Shown here: positions 25,401-37,775 of the stretch, piece by piece
Numbering within the stretch: position 1 is the stretch's first letter
How the letters are laid out: each line of letters begins with the position of its first letter
Assembly: GCA_026419785.1 (NCBI GenBank)
Contig: JAODTK010005588.1
Span: 206,145-270,144 of the forward strand
DNA: 64,000 nucleotides
Source of the DNA: Sclerodactyla briareus
Taxonomy: Eukaryota > Echinodermata > Holothuroidea > Dendrochirotida > Sclerodactylidae
Direction: 5' to 3'
Made by a program: the position numbers and the translations under genes
The notes under the pieces: generated by a model
Database searches by the model: none
What the model saw: the letters and a program-made list of their open reading frames with translations, nothing else
What the model was told of the DNA's origin: nothing

Positions 25401-26119
25401 TCCGCGACGCATAGTTATCCAAGCACAAAAAACAACTGACAGATTTTAAGTCCGAAAGAATCATTCCTATGTCAACTGTAAAAGCTGTTAAGCAGATGTG
25501 CTTAGATAGTATAGATTAACGCATTCATACGAATATGACGTGTTACGTTGGATGGGCATCGACTTGATGGTTGTCTAAAAGTAGAGGTTACCTAACTTTA
25601 CATTTGAAATAAATGGATAATATGTTCGTCATGAAATCTTTTATACCCAGTATTATCATTATGTTCTTATTTGTTGTTAATATCAAACTGATGCATATCG
25701 TCTAGTAGTTCAAAGCGCTCGAACGATAACAAAGAGTCAAGAAGAAATTTGGGTATACGTTCGTCAGTAGAAAGGAGTCTCAATGCTAATTAGAGGCACA
25801 ATGGATGAAATACTACACATGTCTAGTGGCAGGATACCCCAGAACTCAATATCGTTTTCCTCCCATTGGAAGTTCAACATATCATACACAGGCAATTCAT
25901 TTTTCGGAGGAAGATATTTCTTCAGGTATAAGGAGTTGGTAAAAACAATCGCTACAATTTTCTAGCCTTTCGAATGAAGTACCTCATTCTATTTTGAAGA
26001 CATTGACGAGAGAACAGTTGCGGGTTATGTTATTCTAACATGAATTTAGATTCATGTTTAAAAAGAAACATGGGATATGTTCAAAAAATATTTGTTCTCA
26101 TTTCATTCTTCTTAGCATG
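22426..26119. other. Intergenic stretch, no identifiable gene
   Basis: The longest open frames are 139 codons (minus, 23207-23626) and 105 codons (plus, 24890-25207); neither matches a family I recognise. A short array of a TTGGTTTGATTGG-type unit lies at 24136-24165. Nothing else supportable. Confidence 0.5.
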
Positions 26120-26129
26120 TAACCGTAAC

Positions 26130-26250
26130 TAGTACTGTAGCGAGTCCGAGTCGAGTCGCGAGCAGTGAGTACGAAGTCGCGAGTCCAGTGCCGAGTGTGG
26201 TCCGAGTCGATCCAGTCCCAATGCTGATTCCGAGTCCGAGTCCATGTGTG
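26130..26250 (+). repeat. GAGTCC-type simple repeat block
   Basis: Irregular repeats of GAGTCC, GAGTCG and GTCGCGAGT over about 110 bp, ending near CCTCTATG. The unit resembles the GACTCGAGTC and GACTTG blocks at 42.6 and 45.3 kb, so it may be the end of a related element. Confidence 0.6.
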
Positions 26251-26933
26251 ATTTTGACACCCTCTATGTAACTGCAACGAATGAGAACTTCAAAGGAACA
26301 TCATCTAGGTCTAATCCGTGTTGTATCGGAGACTGGCAAATCCGCCACCAACACCAGAGGCATTCGACCCGACAATGACATAGCGACACTGGGTATCGGA
26401 ATGGCCACACCGTTACCAGAAAGGTCCAACACCAACAGCCATCAACCCAACACTCTAAAACCATGTTTAGAATAACAATATTTTGCATCACTTCTGAAAA
26501 ATGATCAAATGCTGAACACATAGCTGAATTGCTAAAAACGTAAAGTGTGTTATATTGCAAAAGTTGATTGCATATTCAACCAGATTCATACACATAACAT
26601 TTAGCACTTCTGCATTATCCATCATATCTGCAATTAAGTTGAACGACCTACCACTTCTAACAGTATAGCATGCAAATCCAGAGCCTAGGCTAACTCTGAA
26701 TTACTGCCTATTAGCTCTGAATCGTGCCCCTACCCCGGTCCAAGCCCGGTCTGTGCTTCACCGAAAGGCCTATTTATCTTCGCTAGACCCGGGCATCGCC
26801 TTCCTTCCTATGGAACAGTTGTAAAAGATGTAGATGATATCGCATTTTCTAATGTGATGCTTCTCATTTCAAAATTTTGAAGTTGTGCTCGCTTTTTAGT
26901 TAAGTTAATTTGCTTTTCATCTCTTCTCAATTT

Positions 26934-27826
26934 CAGCTGCGGAGAAGCAGCTCTACAAGTCATCATGTCTCACCTTCCGTTCGTTCGTTCGTTCGTTCGT
27001 TCGTTCGTTCGTCCGTTTTCGTTCGTCCCTTCTGTTCGTCACGTTCATTCATAACTTCTAAACCTGACATGCGATCAGGTTGAAATCTTGGGGGTGGAAT
27101 GAACTTGCTACTTGGCTTATCCTTAGCTTACAATATGTTCGCATAGTGTTATTAGATTTTAATTAAAGCCAATACTTACCCCATATTCCACCTTTATTTT
27201 GAGCTCTCCGCTGCCAGACAAGTTTGTTTACTTTCCTCCATCCTCTGCTGAGCAGTGGTTTCCTTACATCAGTACATGTACCAGTTCTGCAGAATAGTTG
27301 ACAATAAAACCTATTGTCCAGGGGCAGATGATTTGTCTTTCATCGCATCTCGCACTAGTTTACATTAGAACCCCTCCCTGCCTCCACAGGGGATTTGTTT
27401 ACATTACATCTCGGTTTTTTTGGTCCAATTCCTCTGTGGTGACTAGAAGGTGGCTTCCTCCCTCCCCCCCCCCCACCTAAACATGGCTTTTGATGGTACT
27501 TGTGGAGTGGTTCAACCCCTAATTAACCCCTTAACAAATGAGTGTCAACAAGACAATGTTAGTATCATTTCTCTGTTGGGAAGTGTGTTTCACTGTTCAA
27601 TGCCACCTGCTTTAGTGCTGGACACTGATAGCAAAGATTAGGCTAATGTGGTAGAACTGTTCCAAGTCATTCCATGGTTATGACAGATGTCAGTAGAGGT
27701 GAGTTGAATGTGAACAAACGATAAATGGTGAGATGGCGAAAAAATGCAATGTATTCGCCACGAGATTTTTGCTGTCCGCACTACCAATACTTTCCGACTT
27801 GCACTTGTTCACTGTCCAGACGCATC
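26934..27826 (+). repeat. Dispersed repeat family R, copy 3 (longest)
   Basis: Starts TTTCAGCTGCGGAGAAGCAG then CTCTACAAGTCATCATG, followed by about eight TTCG units (26977-27010). It then has the conserved middle (CAGGTTGAAATCTTGGGGGT) and a long 3' part shared with copy 2 (AATGTGAACAAACGATAAATG, GCAATGTATTCGCCACGAG). At about 890 bp it is the most complete copy seen. It has C and G runs (27464-27474) and no conserved coding frame. Confidence 0.8.
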
Positions 27827-30035
27827 ACATTCGTTTTTGTTACTGATATACTTATATATTTTTTCTGCACTACTGTATCCATAATGACTGAGCATATTGT
27901 GTGTCACAAGCTAGGGTAACACTGCAGTTGTACATATCTAACTGTCGGCATATTATGCCAGCCCACATCTTATATGACACACTCACGGCGGACTATCCTG
28001 TCCACTTTTCCCCGTCCAGTATAGGACCCAGTGGGTTGGGGCCGCTCACAGGGTCCCCCTGTAGTCATGGTATGGTATGGGATGTACCCCAGAGAGTTGG
28101 GGGAAGGGCCAGGCCGATCGCTTGCCTGGAGTTGCTGCTGGGTAGTTGCGGCTAGTTTTCGTTCCATGATGTGCTCCCATGAGTGAGTGTGTGAATGAGT
28201 TGGAGTGAAAAATATAGTGGGTATGTGAGTCTGCGCCTGCAAACTCGTGTCCACGGGTCAATTGCCACAACGGGCTCCTACAACATTGTTTTCTATAAAG
28301 ACATTACACATGCTTAAAGTTTTGTTTTCACTAATAGTCCATAAATTGTGCACCATACACACCACAAGCTCATGACTCTCCAGGTTATTCTATACTAGTT
28401 CCATCCCTGGTACCCTTCAACCCTCATCTGAATGAGCCCCTGGCACTTACCTCGAAGTAAGTCTGCTAACCCTACTTACCACTCGTACCTTACACTAGTA
28501 ACCCTCACACAACATTTTCATTTCAACATATTTGATATTTGCACAATCCGGTTCCGTCTTACTATTGGCGGTGTCTTAGCTCATAGTTCTGTGTAGCCTA
28601 TTCCTCCGGCCACACTCCGGTCTCCATGGCTAATGTACGACGTAATTAATATCTAGCTTAATCTGGTCCAGAGAAACCCGACTGGCAGTTACCTTAGGCT
28701 CGGGTAATAGACCGTTTTTAAACATTATCTATGTATCATTCCAGGTCAATGCAAGACCCCTCCAACCATTTAGTCAATGTGGTACCGTCGATGGGTAAGA
28801 ATTCGAAATGTCCAAACCAGTTGCTTGTTTATTATCGGGCGCAACAGGTACCAAAACACTACCAAGACAGATTTCTCGTCTCACAGAAGTGTCACCACTG
28901 CAGAAACAGCTTCCTCCATACAAATCTTCACCAACCCTAGAAAAATGCTCAGATATCTTCAAGTCTAATACCTTCACGCAATAATATTGACCGATTTGCC
29001 GAAACAGCCTATTGTATTTTTCCGAAACAATTATCGGAACCTTTTGAGAATTGCTGTCGCATACCCTAGGGTAAAACCACAATAACTGGAATTAAATACC
29101 CATGAATGACAAGCGGAATTTTGGACCTCTATTAGCTGAAAGATGGTTAACATCAAATTTATTCGAAACCCTACGCCAACTAATAAGTCAATCTATACGA
29201 ATTTTAGACATAGTCTAAATACTTGCCGTACCTATGCTAAAAAAATTCTATCGGAGTCTCATTGATGAAATATCTCCCAGGGAAGGGTATGTGATAAGCA
29301 TAAATAGATTCTCAATAAAACCAGACTACGATATGAAGTAAGTTTTATGTCGACGCTCCGCAGACGACGTTACTGTTCAAATGCAAACAGATTCCAGATA
29401 GTTAACAGTTCTTTCTCTTCATTGGCAGAAGATGACACAGCGAATCCCGATGGTCACCGGGCCCCATATAGAATGCATACCTCATAGACGTTGTAATATT
29501 TGATATGTTTCACACTCCTGAAGAAGAAGTGCGACTATTATTACTAAAATTTAACAGTGGAAACATTCTGGATATGAGAAAATATCTAACGATATTCTAA
29601 AATACCAATAGTCAGATTGCGACCGTTGCCCCGTAATAATCTTCCTTCTCCAATTGTTCCAATCTCTCCATGGATAGTGATCCAAAGCTCTTTTTCAAAT
29701 TATAGACCTCAGGCCGTCAATGTTTTTTTTAACAACAAACGTTTGAAGTGAATCTAGGGATTAATAAGAAAAAAGCAAAATGATCCGCAAAAAGCGTAGA
29801 AATCACTGGGGCTCGAATACATGCCCCGGAAGGGACCAGAAGACAGGGGGGGAAAGTGAAATCGATGTGTGAGAATCAGTGGACTTACAATCAGTTATGC
29901 GCGCCTATCTCTGATAGCACAAGCCTATGCATATCAGAGGATTCTAGTCAATGAATTGGCATGAGCTGAGCATCTACAATGCTGACATGCGTGCGAAGCA
30001 TCTCTACATGCGAATGATATACCGCAGTACATGAC
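27827..30035. other. Intergenic stretch, no gene seen
   Basis: Open frames of up to 102 codons on both strands around 27900-28270 and 28730-29080 have no recognisable domains. Nothing else supportable. Confidence 0.5.
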
Positions 30036-30040
30036 GACTG

Positions 30041-30880
30041 ATGCCACATACATCATACATTGATCTCTCGAAAGCCTTCAATACTATTGATCACATTATT
30101 CTATTGAATAAGTTATACTATGGCGTTCGTGACTGGTCGCACAATTGGTTCGCAAGCTACTTGAAAAATCGTCAGCAATATGTCCAATATGCAAATACTT
30201 CATCTGTCCATGTTTTGTGTATCCACAGGTCTAGTTTGGACCACGTGTTTATCTATACATTGTTTATATATTCTCACGAGAAAATCCAACTTTATTCTTT
30301 TGCGGATGACACTACAGTATTTTATCCAGAAAAGAATCTAGTAGATCTAGTACATACAGATGCAAATGCCACCATTGCCTTTTGATCATATCTGTGAATG
30401 GCTCAGATCGAATAGATTGACTCTAATTCATTGCAGACAAACGTATGATTTTTTTATATCAGAATAAAGGATACTTTTGATATTTTGAACGGTAACCAAT
30501 CACTGCATCCCCCAGTTTAACGTTTCTGGGATTACAAATCGATGAAAATTTAAAATTGGCCGCATATACTGCATGTACACCCTTAACCAAAAAATATCTA
30601 GAATAAAGGTATAATAAATCATTTAAAATGCCATACTCACCAGGGATCTCTCCTTACTTTATATAACACACTAGTCTACCGCATTTGACCTCAATCTCGA
30701 ACTTCCTGGATAGAATCACTAGGGTTATTTATGTATACGTTCCATAGTGGCCTTTCCATTGCGTTCGAAAAAAAGTATTGTGTAATTCTTCGTTCCCTAA
30801 TTTTTAATACACGAATAGACCTACGTATTCCCAGAACGGTCCCGGATCAGAATCAAATCCGGAGAGCTGGTGTTTAACTC
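30041..30880 (+). pseudogene. LINE reverse transcriptase fragment (family C), decayed
   Basis: The plus strand shows a reverse transcriptase core: YIDLSKAFNTIDHIILLNK (30056 on, holding the first catalytic Asp), then WFASYLKNRQQYVQY, a PQG-type motif pushed into another frame at about 30220-30255, and KIQLYSFADDTTVFYPEK (about 30280-30335), whose ADD is the second catalytic pair. Downstream, in changing frames, come CEWLRSNRLTL, GIINHLK and LLTLYNTLVY, which belong to the thumb and following region. These match the Jockey/CR1/L2 superfamily but differ from family A in this window. It begins and ends abruptly, lacks the endonuclease, and has several frameshifts and stops. Confidence 0.92.
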
Positions 30881-33800
30881 ATGAATTCCTAAATCAAGAC
30901 TTGAAAACGGCGAGAAGTTTTAAATGCTTTTAGAAGACTGTTCAAATTTCCTGCTCCAATGTCACACACCCTCAAATATCGAATTAGTAACGTACATGAC
31001 TCCATAGGTAATTGCTTCCTTTTTTCTTTTTTTTTCCTTTCTTTGTCCCCCTTCTGTTTTTTCCGAGTTTTTAACCCCCCCCTCCTTTTCTTAAGCTCTA
31101 TCTCCAACACCCCCCCCCCTCCTTCCCTTGCATTGCGACCTACATAGAGTTTGATTCTCTGCCGACGTTGCTTTTTGACATCGCGGTGACCAACGGGTAC
31201 TTCAAAATGAACCCAGTTTTTACTGGACAAATGGCCCCTTGATTGGTTCCACTTCTTTCAAGGCATATTCTCACTACAACTCTTGAAACCAAGCCTACAA
31301 CCCCAAATTCACCATATCCTTCTGGTCAAAGCTGTTCACTCCCACCCATATCTCGGAATGCCCCTTGACCTCTGTTGTATGACAATGGTTCGCTCAAGCA
31401 ACCGAATACTTAGTTTTCTCAAGTGAATCTGTAAAACATCTGAGTCCACGATGAAAAGGGCGCATGCAAAATCGTTGTGCGCCCGCAACATGCGTAACGG
31501 CCTAATTTCACTTTTCGACACTACTAGCCCGCTACCCATTTCCATACTGTCCTCAACAAAGTGGGTAATTAATCCCTGATATTAGCGATCCCAAATAAAA
31601 TTGCTTTTGCAGTTGATTGAGAGATTTTGACGCGCAGGTTTGATCGATTGGGTGTATCGCTTGGTTGCAATGTTAAATATAAGTATGGAGAGAACTTGGA
31701 ATTACTTGGTTTCGAATTAGTCTACCTTATACCTGTTTCTAAAATACCCTTTTGTTCGCAGTGGGTAGGTTGGAACTTGTTGGAACTGAGGCTCGGTATA
31801 GACAGTTAAATCCAGACATCACAATCAACTATCAGTTGGCGTACTCTATATTTACCTCTACATTTACCTCTCAGGTCGAAAGTAATTCGATCTTTAGGTT
31901 ATATGCGGGATATTCCATTAATCGCGTAAAGATTCATTTTCAACCTCCCTAGTCAGCGCTCAACTCAACCCTCATATTTCACACTACGGGTAATGCCAAA
32001 AGTCGACTTCCTCGACTGATCCCCTAGAAGTTTGTGCACATGTTGTTTGTTTCATTTCTACTTGGACACATAATCTGTGGCGCCTAGCGTGTTTTGCTCG
32101 CATGTCAAGTCCCTCAGACGATATGGAGTTTCCAAACCAGTGTTGTCGGATAACTTGTTACTGATAGAACACTAATCTGAAAATCGAGACAATGTATTGA
32201 TCATGAAAGTTATTATCACATCGGGTATTTGATAGGATGCAACCAACCCACGGACTATATTCATTGATCGATAATTCTACAAAAAATGAAGACTTCCTGA
32301 CGATGAATGACCTGTTCCTTGAATTCCATCGTTCCGGGTGGCCTCTGGGATAAGCAATATGCTAATAATATATTCATGTGGTAGGTTTCTGCCCCAGGAG
32401 AAGCGAAAAGCCACAGTGTACAGCAGAGCGAAATCCTAATCATTTCGTCACCATTGGTTGCCTATTGTGGGTCATCGAACAGTTCCCCCGGACAAAGATT
32501 CTCGAGGCGATGGACATCTCTGCACCCGGGACCACTGGGAAAATGATGAGTATGAAGAAAATAGCCTTAACTCATCGACTTTGCAAATCCGAAAATTCTT
32601 GCTGCTGTCGGGAAAAACCATTCCTTACAAATGGAAACGGATGAAAACACGGGGAATGGAGCACTTCTTTGCCATGCAATGGCGTTGTGTGTGTGTGTAG
32701 CAAAAGAAGCAGTTGCTGCGGCATGCGCGCCACATGCGATATTTCTCCCACGGTCACGCTCGGGGCAGTCTCAAACGACGCTCATGCAGTAAAGGCCTCA
32801 ACCTCTGTCTTTGCACAGAAGGGAATCATTACAAGACGTGTCCATAACCGGTCAACCAAGAACAAGCGAACCTGAGCTTTACAATTTGACTCAAATCGAA
32901 GGTCAGTGATAGTGTGAACATAGTTACACTGACATAGTTCCACCATTGCGAGCTGCTACGAGGCCGAATTACTCGCGGTGGTACCAATATTTATATTTAT
33001 TAAACAACACAAAAAATAGAAACAAAATACTGGCAAAAACAAACACAAAATTGTGGCATTCCATTTTTTTTCATTCCTCAAAAAACATATCAATGTGAGG
33101 TAGAGAGGGACCGTGGTGTGTGTCGTCACATTACTTATGTGTTTTCGTAGATATTGGTGTAAGAGTTCCACACAATGATTGGCATAGTCACTGATCACGT
33201 GTCTTTCACATCCCACATGTGAAGTTAGGTGGAATTTACATTGTGCGCTTTTTTTGATTTATGCTGATTCCTCACTATTTTAGAAGATATTTGGTGATTG
33301 CGGTGAAGCCGATTGATTTCGATTCGTTTGCATGGCAGAAAGTCACGAATTTCAAAAGTTAAGTTTCTCTAGCTCAGGCAAAAATGAGCATTAATTCAAA
33401 ATAATCTGTAGATTGAAAGGACTCATAAATTTTAGTCACAGAAAGACTAACTTGAATTACGTGGCGTTGTGCTGAAATACTAAGAGGTGGAGAACCAATC
33501 ATTCACAGGCGCCGGTGATATCTTGCAACCCCCCCCCACTCCATATAGCCTTGCTTAAAGAGACCACGCGCGTCTTCCTTCGGCCAGTACTTACTTGCTT
33601 ATGTCAGTTGTTCCCTCAGCACCCGCCCATGGAGGATCTCTCTCTCTGCTTTCTGGAACATCTTTAGGACCTCATCATATTATATCAACTACCGGGACGT
33701 ACTGCCACGCGATTTGGCTGTTTGAACCACTGCGTTCAATGATGATCTGGATGGCTATCTTCAAGGCCACGGCCTTCGGGTCCCACTGAGGTTTCCATTC

Positions 33801-34487
33801 AGTCAGTGAGTATACTTTTCATAGGCTTGTCGTTGTTTTTTTTAAAGGTTTAAGGGACTTAGCGATTAGTGGGTCAGAGGTGGAATTGAGAAGTTTGAAA
33901 TTCTTTGAGGGTTAGAGCATTAATAGGTGGGAAGAAACATGGACACGGTTTAATGTGAGTAGCTGCATTAGTTGATGGCTGAAAAATGAAAATATTATTT
34001 CATTGTCTATTTAGTTACGAAGGAGAAGGAATCGCACGAAAACGAAACGGGTTAGCTACAGCTACATTGATATTGAAGCATTTCAAAAGGAACAATTTAT
34101 AGGACTCTTGAAATGACTCTCTCCAATATTAGAATGCCCACCATAGCAAAGGTTTTCCCTTATTTATTGACTTCATGCAATCACCCGGAGGTAAGTAGGC
34201 GATTTACTTTTTTCACGAGGTTGATGAGGAAACTAGGTTTTATCCCATCTACCTGAAATAGTACATAACAGTATAATTGTACAGAGTCCAAACCTATACA
34301 TGATGTGAAGGAATATGTAGGACCACGGTTACAAATATAAACAAAATATATGATCATTTTTTCTTGATCCACATGTTCTCTATTTGAACGAAAGTATCAG
34401 GTTTCACTACTGCCGGGGTTGTATATAGTAGTCCCCGCCGAGGCACTAGGTCAGGCAAAAGGATATGCCGGGAAAGGCGAGTTAGCG
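30881..34487. other. Intergenic stretch, no identifiable gene
   Basis: A pyrimidine-rich tract runs from 31015 to 31130, including C runs at 31074 and 31110-31119, and produces a spurious Phe/Leu/Pro-rich open frame. Small overlapping frames at 32378-32875 (up to 88 codons) contain scattered cysteines but no zinc-finger spacing that I can name. A short GT repeat is at 32685-32698. Confidence 0.5.
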
Positions 34488-35870
34488 AGTGTCTTTTTCT
34501 GCGCTAGAAAAAGACATGTTCCTAACATCATGTTCAAAATATCAGGAACACATTTGATGAGTTCCCGACTTTGGTCCAGGAACGCAAGCCGGACGTTGTT
34601 GGAATTACAGAGTCTTGGCTGAACAGTGAAATGGCTAGCCGAAGCACACGCATGACAGGTTATGTTGCTCATAGGCAAGATCGGAATGATACTCTCATGT
34701 GGCCTTGAGGGTGGAGTCTTGTATGTGAGGTCTGACTGGAATAGCATCGAGAAGACAGATTGGTGTTAAATTCCCTACAACGCTTCAGGTATCCCCAGAT
34801 CATCAACAGACGGTGTTGTATATAGCTTTCCCAACGGCACTGAAAGTAGTAACTCGCTTCTTTCCGACTTGTCATTCGAAGTTTCCGGTAAGAGTATAAT
34901 TATCATGGGCGATTTCAAATATTCAGATATTACGTGGTCTGAGCTAGTAGTGGCAGTCATTGATCTTTCTTAATGTCTCCCAAGAGTGTTTCCTTCCGCA
35001 GCATGTTCATTTATCTCCAAGAGAGCTCCAAGAAAGATTCTAGATCTAGTTTTGAGTAGTGTTCCAGGTTCCGTGGATAATGCAAATAGCTTAGTAAGAG
35101 TAATATTAAAACAGAGGTTGAGTTCGTTCCTTGTTTCTCGAGGGCCGATTTCGATGGCATGTCTGGTTTTCTGTAATGTAGATTGGTCTAAATTTTCAGA
35201 AGGTTCGAATGCTGTTGACTCGTGGAAGGGCTCCGTTGGATGAGTTAACGAGATAATGAAAGTTTACTTTTTTGTCGCACTAAGAACGAAGGCCTTGTCG
35301 GATGACTGAGGAGGTTTCTTCTGGCCATCCAACGTGAGAGACACCTTTGGCGACTACATCGTTCCACTTGTGCCTTGTCTGATTGAGAATCGTCGAAGTT
35401 CAGCAAAGCTATTCCCACGTTAGATTCTCTGGTGCTGAGCTCAATTTTGAGAGGCAGATTGCCTCTTATATGAAGAATCATCCTCGTTTTTTCTCCTATG
35501 TTATGCTATGACTTCATAACTTCGATAGGGCTGAGATCGTGTGAGTGATTCATGTTGGGGTTTTTTTTTTTCTTTTTTAATGTCATGGATACTTAGAGGG
35601 CCCTCTTCCTTTAAATTTCGTGAGGTAATCCAGGTTTGTTATGTAACCACCAATAGCCTCAAGCTTCGTGGCAAGCGCTGTAGTGTAGATGGGAATCACA
35701 AGCAGTTCTCTCGCAGAGAGGCATTAGTGAGTGGGATAACCTTCCTGAAGATGCGGTTAATTAAGGACCAGTCTTGATTTGTTTCTCAAGACTGGTGGGC
35801 GAAATCGTTAGGCATATGGGTTCTTCTCTTTTGGGATGTTGTGGCTCCAGGGCCTTTCATGGGCGGTGGT
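34488..35870 (+). pseudogene. CR1-like LINE (family A), endonuclease plus C-terminus, polymerase core deleted
   Basis: From 34488 the plus strand carries the apurinic-type endonuclease domain: NIRNTFDEFPTLVQERKPDV, GITESWLNSEM (about 34590-34630, catalytic Glu), GDFKYSDITW (about 34905-34930) and ILDLVLSSVPGSVDNA (35040-35080). A linker with RERHLWRR-like residues (about 35325-35345) and GRLPL (about 35455) follows. The sequence then jumps at about 35500-35600 straight into the C-terminal region, SQRGISEWDNLPEDAVN (about 35710-35760), and CCGSRAFHG, which aligns at DNA level with the 3' part of the copy at 13.1 kb. The whole reverse transcriptase core is absent, so this copy has an internal deletion. 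Stops and frameshifts are frequent. Confidence 0.87.
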
Positions 35871-37006
35871 CGTCATGATTTACCTGTCGTCACTGAAACG
35901 AAACACAAAATTGAAAATACAAATAGTAATCACACATCTGAACACGTAAGATATGGGTATCGGTTTGGGGTATTCACATGTCTGGGCCTATAATATCGCT
36001 ACCGTGATCATAACGTTTCATGGACGACAAGTTCCCCTTTCATCTTGGACATACACACCTTTTGCTGACTCTATTCTTAGGTTTCTAGTGAAGAACTGAA
36101 TAGTGAGACACAAGTTTGAGTATGAGCGAATTCCTCAACCCAATTCTCATAATAATATTCATTATCAACGTGTCATATTGCCAGTGAACAATACAACTGA
36201 ATTACATTCCAAGGATATCGAAATCACGTTTCCTGGAGCGTTTTTATTTTAGAAGTTACTTCGAAGGACGACAAGGTGTGGAATCCCGATGAGGTCGTTG
36301 GAACCCAAAAGGTTCTAGTTACACTGTAGTAACGTTTAAATCTTCAAAGCTTCAATTACCCTCCTGAGAGTCACACGCTATAACGTTACCAACGATATTT
36401 GTATGCTGGGATAGGGCTGAATGAATAATATACAACATAATTTCCCAGCCTTATCAGGATTGTTATTCGCCTCCGTATCTACACGGTGTTAATTGTACAG
36501 CAGGCGAACACTTTTAAGTATCGCGTTGCGCGGGACCGGAGGAGACATAAGTGAGTAAGCCCATAAATTGAAATTCCTTTATTTGAAATAAACCAGGCAG
36601 GGAGAATACAACTTCCATCTTTCATGTAAATAACTGATGTATGTTTACAGAATGCCCTATGTACTCTTTACTTCTCGTCAAATATCAAACGATTAATGCT
36701 GATAGAGTTGTTGAATTATGGAAAGTAAACTCGGTGCTAATTGGCATGTGCTATTATCTATGTTCCGTTTAAATGTGCAGACGAGGCGTTATGGGAACTG
36801 CGTCATCTCTTACACCCGTTGTAATTGTCTTGTTTGAAATTAGTTTTGACTTTCTAATTGTAGCGATACGACTATTTAGATTAATTGAGAAGTCGTTATC
36901 ATATGAGCGTTCTGCCTGCCGGCGGTCGGTAGTACGAAAAATAAACCTTTGTAGCCTAACGTACTTTTTGTTTACGATTTGTTTGTAATAATCACAAAGA
37001 TTGAAA
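35871..37006. other. Intergenic stretch, no gene seen
   Basis: Open frames below 80 codons apart from shadows of the next element. No recognised motif. Confidence 0.55.
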
Positions 37007-37775
37007 CTGGCCATCCATACGTCCGTTCCGTGTGCGCTCCATGTGCGCTCCGTGTGCGCTCGGTGTGCGCTCCGTGTTAGTTCGGTGTCCGTCCCGTGTC
37101 CGTCAAAAATAGGAGTGTGCCATCCGTACGTCCGTGTGGCTGGCGTGAACCTACCCGTCAAATGCTGGGGCTGCAGCGGCGTTAGACTGGTGACCAATAG
37201 TTATTAGTTTCGCGTATGTGAAACATAGGCCTAGGCTTCATCCATCAAGTCGTGTTCACAAATGAACCCTAATATCCATACTGAGTTCAGCTCAATGAAC
37301 AACATGGATCATGTAATTCATTATTCGGAGCCCACTATCGACTTGTCCACGTAGGCAAATCGTAGGTTGATGCGTAGGTCCTGACGGGTAAACCTGAATG
37401 GGCCCAATCGAAGACCCACTGAAATCCCGCAAAATTGGTGTGATTTCATTGGGGCCCATCAAATATCCACATGGGCAGCAAATATGTGCCTCATGAATAT
37501 TTTCTGCCCACCCGAAACCCACATGGCTCATTCAAATGCAGCCTATCCCTCGCCTATTAACACCTGTCGCGCATCACTGACACACCACCCACATGGGCTC
37601 CATTATAGTCAGCCCATCATTCACCTAAAGAGATATGCCCACAAAATACCCACATATGTCCGTCAGCAACACATCCTTCGCCATGACCATATCCGCCCAC
37701 ACAACTCCCACATTGCGCGATCCTCCAAAAGTCACGGATAAGACACGGAACGAACACGGGCGTATGGATGGCTAG
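37007..37775. mobile_element. 769-bp inverted-repeat element with minisatellite end
   Basis: The left end CTGGCCATCCATACG and the reverse complement of the right end CTAGCCATCCATACG agree at 14 of 15 bases. TCGTTCCGTGT-like sequence follows on both sides after a small gap. A further copy of the motif, GCCATCCGTACGTCCGTGT, lies inside the left end at 37118-37136. The left end also holds a minisatellite of about 11-bp units. The right half (37330-37740) contains many scattered copies of CCACATGGG or its complement. No clear target duplication was found, and the longest open frame (142 codons, minus, 36769-37197) crosses the left boundary, so it is not the element's gene. Probably a MITE-like element of unknown superfamily. 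Confidence 0.6.
37020..37112 (+). repeat. Minisatellite, ~11-bp unit
   Basis: Imperfect head-to-tail units of the type TCCGTGTGCGC (variants TCCATGTGCGC, TCGGTGTGCGC, TCCCGTGTCCG), about eight units, confined to the left end of the inverted-repeat element. Confidence 0.85.

Noticed and set aside
32378-32875. Cys-containing frames suggesting a zinc-finger end of a piggyBac-like transposase
   Set aside because: Cys spacing does not fit any pattern I can name, and no upstream catalytic region or TTAA ends were seen.
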